A stretch of 64,000 nucleotides of DNA from contig WBMV01005073.1 in the NCBI GenBank assembly GCA_013396655.1, positions 124,001-188,000 of the forward strand, written 5' to 3'. Of the stretch, positions 1 to 30,422 are shown one piece after another. Each line of letters starts with the position of its first letter. Position 1 is the stretch's first letter. The position numbers were made by a program, and so were the translations under genes. The notes beneath the pieces were generated by a model. The model had not been told where the DNA came from, ran no database searches, and was given only the letters and a program-made list of their open reading frames with translations. Source of the stretch: Campylorhamphus procurvoides. Taxonomy: Eukaryota > Chordata > Aves > Passeriformes > Dendrocolaptidae.

Positions 1-1272
1 CATTTAAACCTGGCACTAATATATAAGATTTGACATGACAAAATATTAATTTAACTGGAAAAATTGTGAACAATACAGTCAAGTATTTGGCTGTATTAAG
101 ATACCAAAAGTAAAACTACAATAAACACCATCCCCTAAAGAAAATTTGCAGGTAAGTTGAAGGGAAAAGAGTGCTAAAGAAAGTGGAAGCATTCATTACT
201 TGGGCATTAATAACAATTTCTAAATTCTTTTAAACATTACAGTCTACACACTGGCAGAGTGCAAACCAATCCCTAGATTATAAATAAAATTGAGTCATTG
301 TCCTCTTGTAATAAAATATTCAAATTTTGCCCTCACACTGCTCTATCTATTTTCCTGTTAATCCAAATATTTCTGAATTTTTTATAATGGTTTGAGCTTT
401 GATGCTTATAAAGACACAAGTAACCCTATCCAGCATTGCATATGGTCCTCTGGATGATAAATTATCTAGTTTCAGTATCAGACAATTAATAAAGCAATCA
501 AAGACAAGAGACTATAAGGTTCCCCTACACCTTAATTTAAAAATCTAATGTCCTAAAGCAGCTTTGAAAGGGGAGCAGGATAGCACACGCTCCTGAGGGA
601 GTGACCACTCGTGACTATTTTCTATTGCAACTTTTTCCAACAGAGCAGGGACTTTGCCTCTAAACATTACTGCAGTTAAAAAAAATTTGTTATCCCAAAA
701 TTGAAAAAAAAAAAGAATTAAAGAAATTTACTCCTTATCCCAAAAGAAAGCAAAATATCTAGTGACAGATTATTTTAACAGCCAGATCAGAATTAAAAAT
801 ATAGTCAGCAAAGAAAGAACACAATTTCAAAGGATTGCTATTTCTGATGCTCCCAATTCATGGGAAAATTGTATGACGAACTTCTCAATGCCACAAAGTG
901 CATGGAAAGACTACCACGAACATCAAGAAAATCCCTTCCTATGTTTGAGAAGACCAGGGAAGGAATACCTCTCTTCACAGCTTCATTGGATATTTCAAAT
1001 ACAGCTGGCAACACTGAGTGCTTAGCTTCCCCCAGGATAAAGAGCACAGAGATTTTTATGTATGAAATCTTACCGATGATTCTTAGCAACCGGCTATCTA
1101 AACTGTGCTGACTGTTACAGGTGCTTGGTTGTGTCACACTTACATACAGATCTATATTTTAATCTAAAGCTACTGCCTACCGCAGTTATTTCTTATTTGG
1201 ATTCAAAATATATGGGAACTACCATAGCAAGTTCTAGAAAGGGAGAACAGAAAAGTCTTTAAGGATAATTAC
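1..1272. other. PLG intron 13 (partial)
   Basis: No exon resembling the linker and start of the protease domain (for example an R-V-V-G-G activation motif) was found on the minus strand here. Overlapping open frames of about 80-100 codons on both strands at 760-1140 have no recognisable similarity. Confidence 0.6.
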
Positions 1273-17422
<16,150 letters not shown>

Positions 17423-17545
17423 TTTGGCCACACTGGTGGGTGCTGGAAGTTGTGTGTGTCAGTGCACAAAGTTTTATTGACTCACACTGGAGTGAGGCAG
17501 CATCAAACAAACAAGGCAGGAGGATTAAGTTAATCATTCTCCCAT
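17423..17545 (-). promoter_or_regulatory. PLG proximal promoter: TATA-like box and HNF1-like site
   Basis: Reading upstream of the ATG on the minus strand, a TATA-like TCAATAAAAC lies at 17471-17480, about 50 bp from the start codon, which implies a very short 5' UTR. A site GTTAATCATTCT at 17529-17540 fits the HNF1 consensus GTTAATNATTAAC at most positions. HNF1 is a known liver activator of plasminogen. Both elements recur at matching spacing in the decayed copy at 39.5 kb, which supports their assignment. Confidence 0.65.
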
Positions 17546-20090
17546 GCTGTTCCCCCCTTGCCATGGTGTGGCCATTCAAACAACCTTGAATTGGACAGAT
17601 TACCAAATCAGATTCAATAATTTCTACTAAATGCTGGGAAATGTGAAAACACTTTGTTGTTTTTGTGGGACATTCTTTGGTTCCCAGATTGCTTGGTCAC
17701 ACTTTGCTAAGGTAAAGATGGGGATCACAGGTCGAAAGTAGGGGCACTCAGAGACAATCTAATTCTATATAGTCCTGGATATTCAGCTCTAAGTCCCAAT
17801 AGTATTTTCAGTCACCGACTTGCACTGCTTAGGTTGGAACTGCTGCTGATTTATGTTTTTGTGTAAGGCAGTACAAAACAAACAGACCCTGATAATGCTA
17901 ACTCTGTATTAGAATTGTTTTAAAAAACCTCCAGTGCCCTTTCTGGAGGGAAGAAGATTGCTTCCCTCAGGTTTTTCCCATTTTTGTTTTAGTTTTTATT
18001 GTTCATGACTTAGGAGGCAGCATTCACTTTTTCAGTGTATGAAGTACTTCTGCTCTCCAGGCAAAGCAGCTGATATCTCAAGTCTGCCCAGGCCTCAGGG
18101 TGCACGCAGGGTGCCCCATGCGTTTTAGCAACACCACCTCTGTCAGCCCCAGGGGACTCAGCTAAGGCAAGCCATACATTCCCAGCCATAGTGCCTTCAG
18201 AATCTTCAACTGGCCAGCCAGTGTAGCCTTCAGCTGGGACTGGGAGGACAGATGAGAATGACACGAGGAAGGTGGGAGTTCCACATACTCCCCTCTGTGC
18301 TGGGAGGATGGTGGTTTGGAAAGGTTACATGGTATAGTCACATCCCTGTGAGCACTGATGACTAGACAAGTAATCTGGGGTAAAACAGTGGTCAAAAGCC
18401 ACATGTCTGCAGGGCACAGGTGGGAAATGCACCCTGGGCTGGTGAGGAGGCAGTGGCAAAGTGGCCTTTTTGCCTCAACTCTGAGACAGTGCAGAGGGCT
18501 CTCAGTAGGTAGTCATTGTGTAACCTCTAATCAGAATATTCAGAAGGAGTGACACCAGTAGGAAAACAAGTGTTTGGTCTTGGTAACTGTTTTGTGGTGA
18601 GTTGTGTCTATGTGCCAACACATCCACCGCTCATCCACATCCCTACCTCCGCAATCACTTTTTGAGTATGTCATTCAACCTCTAACATATCTGGCATAGG
18701 GATGGAACTCCGATGTTCCTACAAGGCTTCAGAGAATCTGTGGTTGGGCAGAGAAGAGAAATCAAAATTTGCTTTCCATGAGGACACTTGTGATGGAAGC
18801 AAACACCACTCATTTCTGCTTGGCCAGCCAGCAGGTCTGTACCCTCCAACCAGCATGTCAGAACATAGCTGAATCCCAGGGACATATGCCTTGTACACAT
18901 GGCTATGGAAGAGGCAGGCTGTCCCAATGGAAGCCAGGAGTACCTCACAGAGACATTAAGGGGACGTGAATGGGAAGAAACAGGACTAGAGGACCATTTG
19001 GGAGTGAGCAGGGCATGCAGGGCTTGAAGTTTGCACAATTTAATATAGCAGAGTGGTAGAGTCACCAAGAGATGCAGGAGGACATGATGAGCTACGTGGA
19101 GCCAAGCCTCTCTTTTTCTATCACCAACAGCATTACTTGCTCTGTCCTCAGATAGCAAATGCATAGACTATAGAATGCAGAAGTGTGAAACCACTCTAGA
19201 TCTGACAATAAATAGCATGGAATGTCTTTTCTCTTGGATTTAATTTACATCTTAGAACAGTCAAAAGCAGAGAGATTTTTATGCCCATTTTCTATTAGAA
19301 ATAAATGAAATCACATCTTTGCATCTCTGCTCAGGAAAACTATGCCGTAATCCTATCTGGTGCTGTGTGCGGTTTTCCGGAGAACGTGCTGTCCTAGTAA
19401 TGTCCAGAAGGGTGCAGCAGACGATAGTTTTTGGGAAAAGTGGGTGACATTAAACCCCAGCTTAAGCAAAGGTGTCAGCATACGCTCACCGTATGTTGTC
19501 AGGCTATGTTTGTCCACAAGCTTGCTCATATCACAGTACTAGCTTATAAGGAAATTTGTTTTATTCAAATATACTTTGCTTTTCTTTTCCTTCCCACTTC
19601 AGTACAAGAGGTGAAAATTTGATTGGCTTGAAATTAACAATGTTAATAGGCTTAAAAGCTTTATTTTCTCAAAGCAAAACTCTGTGTAGGAAAGACAGCA
19701 TGCAAGTATGAAATACAGGGGAAAAACAGAACAAGAAAGAGTGAGGGGGGAAAAGCCAAATATAGTATTCCCAGTATAAGATAGTGAAAAACGTAATAAA
19801 GGTTATGACACACTGAAAAAATGGAGGCACTATTTGGATCAAAATACATCACAAATTTTGTGAGAGAATAGCACCAGTTTCATCAAAATTAAGAAAATCA
19901 GAAGGAGAAGAAATTACTCACTTGAAAAGGAAAATAAGTATGGATAAAACAACTAAGTGAGATAGAAGTTCAAAATAATGCTCTTAAAGTTAATTTGGGA
20001 TAACACAGATATAGAGCTGATTCAGTAAATATAAGTAATTATATTCAGTAAATATAAATATTTCTGCTGACTTCAGAGGCCCTTTAAACA
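17546..20090. other. PLG upstream flank, no gene recognised
   Basis: The first 100-150 bp resemble sequence at 39.57-39.68 kb. Otherwise nothing was recognised. A 160-codon minus-strand open frame at 18682-19164 has low-information composition and no recognisable domain. Confidence 0.5.
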
Positions 20091-20093
20091 GGC

Positions 20094-20345
20094 CCTAAAC
20101 ATTTTTTAATCATCAGTACTTGGCACTGATGAGGCTGTGTCTCAAACACTGTGTTCAGTCCTGGGGCCTGCACTACAAGGAAGACACTGAGGTGCTGGAG
20201 CATGTCCAGAGGAGGGCAATGGAGTTCGTGAAGGGTCTGGAGCACAGGTCTGATGAGGGGGAGCTGGGGTTGCTTAGCCTGAAGAAAAGGGGGCTCAGGG
20301 AAGAACTGAAATTTTGCTTGGGGAGGCTGTTGGATATTCACAACT
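20094..20345 (+). mobile_element. CR1 LINE fragment (3' part of reverse-transcriptase ORF)
   Basis: The plus-strand translation contains EDTEVLEHVQRRAMEFVKGL and LGLLSLKKRGLREEL, which are hallmarks of the C-terminal part of avian CR1 ORF2. It is truncated and degenerate. Confidence 0.85.
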
Positions 20346-20654
20346 GGAAATTTCAGGAACAGGTTTGATAAATATCTGACAGACATTTTGGATCTGTACC
20401 CATTCTTAGACCATGATGGTTAAAATAGATAATCCATTTTGTTGTCTTTTTCTTCTAAGTCTGTGAAATAGATTTGTGATGCCTAAACAATTCCTTAAAA
20501 CAGATGTAGTGCAACTCTTCATAAGCCATTGATAATACTTCTCCTTTCTCTGTAGGATGGATTTTGCACCTTCTGCTTTCCTTCTCCAATGTTATGCTCT
20601 CACAGCTTGTAGACGTGAATAGAGGAAATGTTGCATTTCCAGGACTCCAGACTA

Positions 20655-20728
20655 TTCATTTCAGAGTTGGGCACAATGATCCCCATGGGTTCCTTCCAAC
20701 TCAGAATAACCTGTGATTATCTGATTCT
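20655..20728 (+). mobile_element. CR1 3' end
   Basis: The stretch CCATGGGTTCCTTCCAACTC, followed by a CTGTGATTATCTGATTCT-like tail, is the typical CR1 3' terminus. It is probably the end of the same element as the fragment at 20094-20345, interrupted by about 300 bp. Confidence 0.75.
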
Positions 20729-23370
20729 TGAAAAGCTCAAGTTCCCACAGCACTGTGCCCATTGCCCACCTTGGTTGTATCTGCATGCCCTGTTTAGCTG
20801 GCAGGCTGTAGTTCATTCCTGTGGGTCATCTCTTAGAGCACTTTGGTTTCCTTTGGGAAGAATACAGCACATGAATCCTCCCCCAGGAAGACAGACTGAT
20901 CAGAGTAACTCTCTTCAAAAAAAGAAGAAAATTTTCTTCCAAATCACTCTGGGAACACATAGAAATCTCCTTTCTCAAAATATCTTCAGTAGGAGCCTAG
21001 AAGCAACATAATTTCATGCAAGTGACAGCTTCCCCTGCCCCAGAGGCACACTGAGCACAGTTGGTTTGCCCCTGCTTTTCACAACATAATTGCAACTTCT
21101 GGAGTTGCCTCACCTTGGCAGTTCAGTTGTTTTCAGCTGGAGTACCCCTCAGCTATGATGAGAAATGCAAGTAAGACTTGTTTAGACCTGATCCCTGGCC
21201 TCTGCCAGTTCAGCAACTGACGAAGGAGAGTTTGTGTCCTGCTGGCATCCACCAAACTGGGCTCTGGCTTCCACCCAGCAACTGCTCTCCTACCTCAGGC
21301 CCTTATACACCCAGCTTTGCACCAGCACCACAGGCATTACCAGCATGCTCCCAGCACTGCTGAAAGCTCTTTACTTGGAATAGCCTGTTAATGGATTATC
21401 AGACAATAAAACGCTTCAGAAAAATATCTTGCCTTAAATGACCTTGACAAATAAGAGGCTGATATTCATTGTAGTCTGTGTGACCATCACATATTGGTAT
21501 ATGAATGAGATCCACCCAAAGGACTGAGTATTCTAATGGAGTATACTGAGAGGAACGATGCTCTTGGCCATAGTCATAAGCAATTCATTGTCCAGGCCTA
21601 AATCCTTCTGAAATTGAAGATCTCTATAGCTTGCTACCTTTGGAGAAGGTTTGAGGCACAGGGCTAGAGATCACTTCCTCTTGCCAGTGTTTGGTCCCAT
21701 ATTTTCTTCCTCTGCACATACATACAAACAACTGAATATTAAATAATTAAAATGTGAATTTGTGCCCTATATGATAGCAACTGAGGGGCTGGAAATGAAT
21801 TCCCATAAGACACCCAATTCACCTCCCTTCCCTTAAAATCAACTCTACCACATCCTTCCTGACTGCTGCTTGACCAACTGACCACAGGTTGAAAAACTCT
21901 CAGGACACCCTTCCCAGAAAAGCACCTAAAAACTATCCTTACTCTCAAGGCTTTCCTACGTGCCCAAAGGTTTTTCTCTTAGTATAGTTCTTTCACATCT
22001 TAAAGTATGTGGGAAATTAGCAAGGCATCAAGTAGAATAGCAGAGTTGCAAAAAATAACCCATAACAGTACAAGCCTAATATTTCCTTCTAGTTCCTCTG
22101 CATGCATGGGTTATGTTTACATAATATAGCAAACACAATGGCAGGCTTTCTTGAAATGCATTCAGATGAGTGGATGCAATACTATTTGAACTATATTCAG
22201 AACAACTCAACACATATAAATCATACACATTAATATTCATTTAAATGATACATATTCATTACATATTAATAAGAAATGTCAGCATTGCTAAAGCAAGTAG
22301 GTCTACGACAGTAGTGCCTCAAAAAGGTATTTGAGAACTAGTAACTGACATTATTGAGTTGACTGTTCTGTCAGCCCTCTACCGAGTCACAGTCTTACGG
22401 CCACTCCTGTGACATGTGGCCCGAGACTCTACTCCTTCAAATATGCTCCAATTGTACCAGCCAGGCTACTCCTTCTCCCATCTAAGCTTTCACACAGGCA
22501 ATGCAAGCAGGGCTACAAGGGCTAGATCCCTGACGTTTATGCTCTTTGCCTTGTTTATCCTTCTCCCACAAGTGGTCCGTGAGCACCTTCTTGTAGCTGC
22601 AGATGAAGCCAGAGACTTGCTGATTCTCTGACATGTTAGGTGGTATTTACCTTCCTGGCAGATAGTAAACCTTGGGTGGAGGGCTCACTTCCAGGAATTT
22701 ACTTCATAAAAAAGCCTATCCCAGGATGACTTTATGAGTGAGTCTCTTACTCCTGTTGTGAAACATGCTCAGGCAGGACTGGAGACAGAGTTGAATGTAG
22801 AGAGTGGCAGCTCCTGCAGAATGTGATGGACTCTGCTCAGCCTGGAGAAGGCTGTGCTGGGGAGCAGACTGGTTTCCCTGCTGGCTCTGCCTGAGCCAGA
22901 TGGGCACTTCTGGTGCACTGGCTGCTGCACCCTCCCCACATCGGGGATTGCTACCTGGACACAATGAAGGTGGGAGCAGGGAATCAAACAGGAACATGCA
23001 AATCCTTTCCTGATGGCACAGGCCATGGAAAAAAACATTTTGCTCCCTAAGGAACTACCCATGGGTCTGTTGGGACAGGGTCTGGGAATCAGCACCCATC
23101 CCACTCCCAGTGAGGAGTGAGCTGAGGGTCACCTGTGGCATCGCTGGGCTGCTGGCCCCAGGGGCTGCTGGCCCTAGGGACTGACATGGTGTCCTGGGCC
23201 ATGGGGCAGCCCTGTGCAGCTGGGCAGGGATGGCCAGGGATGGCCAGGGCTGGCAGTGTCTGGCAGCTACAGGACAGAAAACTGAGGACACAGGAGCTTG
23301 TTTCTTTCCTTCTCGCACCCGTGCCATAACTCAGTCATCCCTGTCCTCTGCACCTCTCCCCAGACCAACC
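20729..23370. other. Intergenic stretch, nothing recognised
   Basis: The segment is AT-rich, with a GC-richer patch at about 22750-23330 that has short local duplications (for example GGCCAGGGAT twice near 23231-23250). No gene or repeat family was recognised. Confidence 0.4.
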
Positions 23371-23385
23371 TATCATCCAGCTCTG

Positions 23386-23765
23386 TGGGAAAAAGTTCGA
23401 GGTCAGAGGCATTTCTGTAGGGAAAAATCTGTAAATGCAGTTTCATTCGGTGGAGAAACTAAAAATTCAGGACACCTGACTGCCTCTTTACTCCCACAGA
23501 TCCACAAATGCATCACCAGCAAGGACCTTTTTCCCTGATTTTTTCTATGCTTACGTCTAGTATGACTTTCCCTGCATGGTTCCAGGCTGGGAGCTGGACT
23601 GGCACAGGGAGAACTGGCGCAATTGCCTCTAACAGCCGTTGGGAAAAATTTACTCATTATGTGGAGACATTTCACTGAGCAAAGAGATAAAAATCTGCTA
23701 TGACATCTATTAGTACATGTTTTATTTGGTTTAAAGTAAATGTCAAAACTGTAGACAGGCACAGA
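23386..23765. repeat. Duplicated non-coding block A1 (partner at about 49472-49860)
   Basis: Extended similarity in the same orientation to the block at about 49.47-49.86 kb, for example AAGGACCTTTTTCC near 23521 against AAGGACCTTTTAC near 49611, with matching sequence on both sides. It lies about 6 kb upstream of PLG exon 1. No coding signature; probably part of the segmental duplication described in the findings. Confidence 0.75.
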
Positions 23766-25019
23766 ACAAGCAACAGTGCTGGACGATACCTTACATGTAC
23801 AACATATGGACTATGTAGCCTTACATTCACCTGGTTTCTTCCATATTTCTCCGGTGTTAAGTCACAATTTATTTTTCTTTCCTAAATTAAGTTTCCCTTT
23901 GAGGAAAACCTTGTTCCTCCTCATCTGAGGGGAACATTTCCCACCCAAACCTCTTCTTTCTCCCCGACAGATGTGGCAGCAATCAGCTGCATATGCTCTT
24001 ACAGGTCACTTGTCAGTGACTGAAAATCACTAGCATAAAATAAATACCAAACAAATGTGGTGGCAGCATATATTGAATTTAAATGAACTGCCAGCAGTCA
24101 GTTCAGAACAGAGGCAGGAGCTTATGATGTCTGGTCAAATGAGGACAATATATCATTTATCCAGTTGTAACACAGCCTAAAATGACCTCAGACATTCTCA
24201 ACTCCTGATCCCCAGCAAAAGTGAAACTTAGCTCTTGCTGTTGGCAACTTTCTAGAAAAAAGAATAATAAAAAAAATTAATAAATTTAGTACTATCTTGC
24301 CTGTAAAGGATGTTTTTTTAGGAAATCATAAGAGTTGAAACTGTTTTACCTCTAAAATCACTTTAGAATACATGCTGCTGGATATAGTCCCTCTTAGTAA
24401 GAGTCTTGTTTTCCTTGGAAACAACTTTATTTGACATTAAACTCCTACAGCAGAAGCTACTGCCCTTTATATTAGGACATGCTGGCCAACCCATGCTGTA
24501 ATGAACTATTTTTATTCTCCTCCCTTTTCTGAGGTAAGGTCATGCCACGTTCTTCCCTGATGAGTTAGCAAGCAGCTTCTCAGCACCACGATCCTCTGTC
24601 CTCTGTGCAGCTGTTGCCCGTGTTCTCCTCTGGCCTCTCCTCTGCTTCTGGAGTTTCAGACTGGCAGGTTATGCAGATTTGCTTCTTGAGACATTATCCT
24701 GGATAAATCTGAAAACAATACGATCTTTCGCTCTGTTTCTTCTTGCCCAGAGACACTAGGAGGAGGTATTTGTGTAAGAAAGGATCTAAACTGGCTGCCT
24801 GTTGGTAAGGATAGGATAGTTACAGAAAATGTCCCTTTGGACAGTTACAGAAAATGTCTCTTTCCTCTTCCCCTGCAATCAACCCTCCATGTATGAGAAC
24901 ACGCCCAGGGACAGAACACTCAGAAAATAATAAAGAAAGCAGTGTGGCCCCTCAATCATCTGCAATACTTGCAGAGTTGGGGAATTGAAAATGCCTTTTT
25001 AAGGTTTAGTCCTACATTT

Positions 25020-25500
25020 GCAAATTCAATGCATACTTAGGTACCCTGGGAAAGAGGCCTTGATGTTCAGAGACATTGTGCAAATTTGATTTCTATTCTG
25101 CAACCAAGCTTCACATTAACAATGCAAAACAAGCCCACTTGATCTAGTTAACTAGAAATGAATTTAGCTGTCCATTTCAAGAATCCTCCCAGAAAGCATA
25201 TTAGCTTTAATCACCCTTTACCCAGGGAGATAGACTATTACTTATATTTGAAAAATGTCTTTTCTTTCAGCAATCTTACCTACTGCAAAAAGAAGGGAGG
25301 AAAGGGTTACTACTAAAGCAGTATCTAGGCTTTTGTTCAGAGTCAAGGATATTTGGTATTGCTATGATAATATGCCTGGCAAATAGAGTGTGCAGCTGGA
25401 TTGGAAAACTATTTAAAATTCAACAGCTCAGCTGTGTGGCTTGTTCAACAAATTGTTCCTTGCACTGAGCAAAAACTGGGTTTTTTCATCCACTTTTAGG
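25020..25500. repeat. Duplicated non-coding block B1 (partner at about 54170-54570)
   Basis: Similar in the same orientation to about 54.17-54.57 kb. Shared stretches include AATGCAAAACA (25122 and 54237) and a longer region around GATAATATG, GGCAAATAG and CAGCTGGAT (25365-25400 and 54452-54490). It lies about 8 kb upstream of PLG exon 1. Confidence 0.75.
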
Positions 25501-28500
25501 GTACGCACTTTTAGTGGTCAAAGTAGCGTTTTACATATGTATATCTCCAGAAAAAGGGAAAAAAACACCAACCAACCAGCTATGGCTACATCTTTTTTAG
25601 AAAGTTTAGATAGCCAAACCACACCAGTAAACACATTCATAAAGACAGGGTTATAAGAGTAAAGAATGTACATAGAAGTGCAGCTTACACTGGGCAGGGC
25701 ACAGCCAGAGTCTGCATTACTATGAATTCAACTACATCTCCTTTGGGGTATTTTTGGCAGTTTAACTACATAAGAACAATTGAGGTGTAAAAGTCTGTCT
25801 GTTCAGTTGTCTTCTGAAGATGTGGGAATCATTTTGTGGACTGAGAATCCTTCAATTCTCAGAGTTCCACTCCATGAAAATAAAGGTGCAGAAGGCTTTT
25901 TATTTGCTTGGTCATGCTGTGATGGTGGTCTAAGAACATGGACAACAGAAGATTTATAGGTGGAGTTAATTTTTTTGTTAGATCAACTATTATAGTTGTA
26001 CAAATTAACAAGTTTTCTGCACATAAGGTCTTCTTGTGCCTTCAAGCTCATTTAATTTTTACAGCCATATCAGCTGTAAAAATAGGTTGGGAAATAAAGG
26101 TGGTAGCAGAAAAATCAAGAGATATACAGGGGTGAGACAGAGCAGGTTGGTTCACACACACTGTATGAGCATATTATTAACTTGAAGAAAGTCTTTTTGT
26201 ATAGACTTAATCAGAACACTAAAACCAAATCTTGTTAACCAACTCCATTTTATAACAAATATGCAGAAACCAACACTTTTCATATGATCCTGGAAGTACA
26301 CATCCTCTAGAAGTACTTCAATGTTCTTTACAATTTTTTTTCTTCATTAATTTACTAAGAAAAGCAGGACTTGTAACAGATTCTTATTTTCTCCCTAATA
26401 GAAGTGATCTCACAGAGAAAACACTAAACTCCTGACTGGATTTAATACAAACTTTTCTGAGGAAGAACATCTGGTTGGAAGAGGCTAATCCTAGAAAATT
26501 TCTGGTTTACAGCAAAACAGCATCTTGAATAATTTTGTGACCTTCATACAATAGCTGATAATAAGAAATCAGTTTGGAGTTCTTTGTTTATATTAAAAGC
26601 AACCAGCAACTTTTAAAAATAAATATTAAAAAACATTTGTGTTTTTCACATTTAGAAGTGTGATAAACCCAAAAACTTAGTTCACAGGAAAGAGTGAGGT
26701 TGACAATGCAGCAACTTCGGGCAATGCTTAATAAAACTAATTACTGATGGTGTAGTATCCTTATCCCTGCCATGAGAGAGGTTTTATGAGGAAGGTATAA
26801 AATCCTTTATAGAATGCCTAACATGTCAGATATTTCTGCCTATAGATGAAAAACTAAAAAGTTATGCAGCCTATGCCTTCTAAACCAGTATGCAGCAGAG
26901 AAATATGTGGGCTATTATAAACAGGAATGAAAAAAAAAATTACAAAAAACCAAATCAGATCAATAATCTTAAACTAATCTAGTTCTCTACTGAATTGTGA
27001 TTACTGATACCAAAAACTGCCTGGGTGAGTCAATCATTCTTTGTCTAACTCTTTTGGTTTTCAAAGAATTTTTTGCTTATTTGAGTTGGGTGGTACTTTT
27101 CCTTTCTCTTTCTAGCTCTCCATTTTATAAGATTTTCATATGAGAAGTAAAAAGGAATGTTTATGCACTGATAGTCCTTGTTATTTAGAGTAAGCCTTTT
27201 AGTAAAAACTAAGGAGAAAATCAGCATAGAAACAAGGCAAGTTTTTGAAGGGCCTAGTTAAAAGTTTTATCCGTTGTTATTACATGTAGGATTATTAAGC
27301 ACAACATGAATGAAACCATAGACACTGAATGCATAGTGATTAAGATGAAAGAGTGGTGATATTTTTAGGAGAGTGATATAGACATTTAATTTTGTAATGC
27401 TTTAATGCTTTGATTTTGAAAGCTTTGTAAGTCAAGTAATAGAGAAATTTTAGACTTGCAACTTTATGAGATAATGAAGTCAAGATACTTGCAAAATTCA
27501 TGTTGAACTACTGTTACTCTTCTAATAATAGGAGTGCTGAAAGTACAGCATTATCCAATCAAATTAAATAATGAGAGTCTCCTGGCTGAATTTTCTAATG
27601 CACATTACATAAAATTATATGTATAAAGTAGATACTTTAATGATAAAAACTGCGAATTTGGTTTTCAGTTAGAAAGTGAACTGTTGCACTGATGTTCTCT
27701 CTGATATACATCATCTGCTTAGCTCTTGCCATGATGGTAAGAACCATTATGGTTTTCTTTTCTTAGAAAACTTACTTGATATTAATACCTGTCCTATGCC
27801 ATTATCCTTCTACTGAATGTTGTACATTTATTATAATAAATTTAATAACCTCTATGCGTATTTTTAGGGCATAGCTTTTCAGTTGCTCTTCTGTACAGAA
27901 TATTCGATGTGGGAAATTACTGGGTTTCTCACCCTAAAGCTTTCTCAGCTCTACTGAACCAGCAGAAGCAGCAAGTGAAGACATGGGATAAAAGACAGCA
28001 ACATTTTAGCTGATAATATTGTACAGAAAATCTGGCTTTAGGACTGGGATGAAACTGCGCTTTCTGCCATTCATGTCATTATAAGCAACAAAAATTTGGC
28101 CATTGGAATTTACAAAACAGATGCTGAAGGAAAAATAAAAAAGAGTCAGGCTGGCTATAGGTATCTTTGCTGATTCTGCAAGGAAATGAACAAAAAAGGC
28201 ATTTTTAAAAAAAATAAAGTAATGTGACCAAACCACAGACAGCTTGAAGTGTTAAAAAAATATTTCTAGCTATTCTGTGCTCTGCAAGGAGAAGAGCAGG
28301 ATGATGAAAGTCTTGTGCAATAGATATTTGAATTTAGTCCAGAGTACTAGTTATGTAAACATAGAGTGAAAATTATTCCTGGAGCTATGAATGCAGATGA
28401 TTCTTCAGGAGTATTGACATTTCTAGTGTCTGTATTGACATTTCTAGACAGCCTGTCAGTCTTCTTCTTAAAGATGGCACTTCATTATATTTTCAGGAAA

Positions 28501-30190
28501 AAAAGCAATGCTATTTGTGACACATTCTGGGAGAAATGGCATTTTTTATACACAGGGACAACCATGATGGAATGGGCTACTGAAGAATGAATGTGTAGTG
28601 CAAAACAAAGCATGAAAAACACTATACTGAGATCTGATGGCTCTTTAATTTTATAAGGCATGGCTAAGACTAAAATGCTTTACAGCGTCTTTGTTTTCTT
28701 TTCTTCCATTGCATGCCTTAAATGATCACAGAGCAGTAAAACCTATTTTTGCATCTTAATAGATACTGGAAAAACCTTTACAACTTCATTGTGATATAAA
28801 TTATTTCCAATTAGGGCAGAAGATTTACAGCTGGCTGGGACAGGCAAAGCATCTGATACCATTTTAGACTCCCTAGGGAATCCTGCAGCAACTACAGCTG
28901 TCACTTGAGAAAGGACTGGTTCTCCTTCATATGCTGTAACTTTTCTGACAGCAAGAACCTGAAGATTTCAAAATTACCCTAGTCATTTCTTTTTGAGTAG
29001 TTAAATCCTACCTCTGAAGTTTACACACTGAGACAAGGTAGGTACGAAGGACCTGATACCATTTTTACTTTGCATTGTAATTGGTTGTCAACAACAGTGC
29101 TGAAGACTTGCCTAAACCCGCCCAGTGGAGAGGTCTTTGAGCTGGATGTTTCATATGTAACTTCATCATGTGCACTTCAATGCTGAGACTGAGGAACAGT
29201 TCTGAATTTTCCATACACAAAGGTGAAGAAAAAGTCCCTTCCATTTCCACCAAACCAGACCCTGGCCAAATCCTCCCTAATGCTGATTGTCAAATATAAG
29301 AAACTTCTAAAATAGAAGGGTACTTTGCTGACTCTTCTTTTGCCTGCATAGCATCTGAACAGAAAAATAAGCCTCCTGTTTGACAATTGGTATGATGGCT
29401 GTTAGGTAAGTTCCAGAGGATGGAGACTACCAGACCCATACTGCTGTTTTAAAGCCAATCACAGCCCAAAACCTGCCTTTGGAGAACCTCTGTCTTGCAT
29501 AACAAGAGGCACAACCTATGGGAGCTCCTGAGAGAAAACTGGAAGTATGGTCAATACAGGAGGTCAGTGAAAATGTTGAGAGCACAAAAGATCTTGGACA
29601 AATACAACTTTTATAAGAGCTAGAAATAGGTATGAGATTCAAATGCACAGAGAAGGGGATGTTTTGAATCAGAGCTTCATCTGTTTTTTATTGTAGAAAG
29701 AAGTGACATACAGAATATACTGTAAGAGGGGACCCAGCCATCAGTCTGGCTACTTATCAAGTTTACTTAATCTATAATGGATTATTTTTTTCCTTAAGTT
29801 TTAATATAATTTTAATGTAGCACTTGAAATCTCGTATTTCAAATATGCATGCTGCTTTCCAGGAGAGGGCAGTCCATTCCTATGATCAGCTGGCTCCCAT
29901 CACATTCTTAATCCAAGAAATATGACTAGAAACTGACCAAGACAGAAAGTTTCTTTGGGAGGGCACAACCAAAACCCCAAGAGGTGAGTCCATATTATAA
30001 AGAGTTGCCTTGGACAAGAAAAACTAAAGGTTCTCGACTGTCTCTCTTGAGGAAGAAAGAATGTAAATATTCTAGTGATTGTACATTAGTAACCAGCAAT
30101 GTGCAAAAAAGAGGCACAGAAGTGGAATGAGTATATCACCACAGCTGTACAAGGGGAAATGAAGAGTTCTCCCTATCTATTACACAATTA
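25501..30190. other. Intergenic, AT-rich, no gene recognised
   Basis: No exon, repeat family or kringle remnant was recognised. A 17-bp sequence (TGTATTGACATTTCTAG) occurs twice in tandem at about 28410-28450. Confidence 0.4.
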
Positions 30191-30194
30191 TTGT

Positions 30195-30422
30195 AAGTGT
30201 AATAAGGGAAGGTGCTGGATCCTGCACCTGGGACAGGGCAGCTCCAGTTGTGTGCATAGACTAGGGAATGAGAGGCTGGAGAGCAGTGCTGTGAAAAGGG
30301 ACCAAGGGTCCTAATCGATGGCAGGTTGAATATGAGTCAGCAGTGCCCTGGCAGCCAGGAGGGCCAACCCTGTCCTAGGGGGCATCAGGCAAAGCATCAT
30401 CAACCAGTCAAGGGAGGGGAGT
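30195..30422 (+). mobile_element. CR1 LINE fragment
   Basis: GGAAGGTGCTGGATCCTGCA, followed by CCAGGAGGGCCAACCCTGTC, matches an internal part of CR1 ORF2. The corresponding part occurs in reverse in the element at 55.0-55.9 kb. Confidence 0.75.

Noticed and set aside
1..1272. PLG exon 14 (activation loop)
   Set aside because: No minus-strand stretch with the R-V-V-G-G activation motif or flanking cysteines was found; the exon must lie outside the window.
18682..19164. 160-codon minus-strand open frame upstream of PLG
   Set aside because: It is the longest frame outside PLG, but it has no domain, no repeat-family match I recognise, no clear splice or promoter context, and overlaps another frame on the opposite strand.
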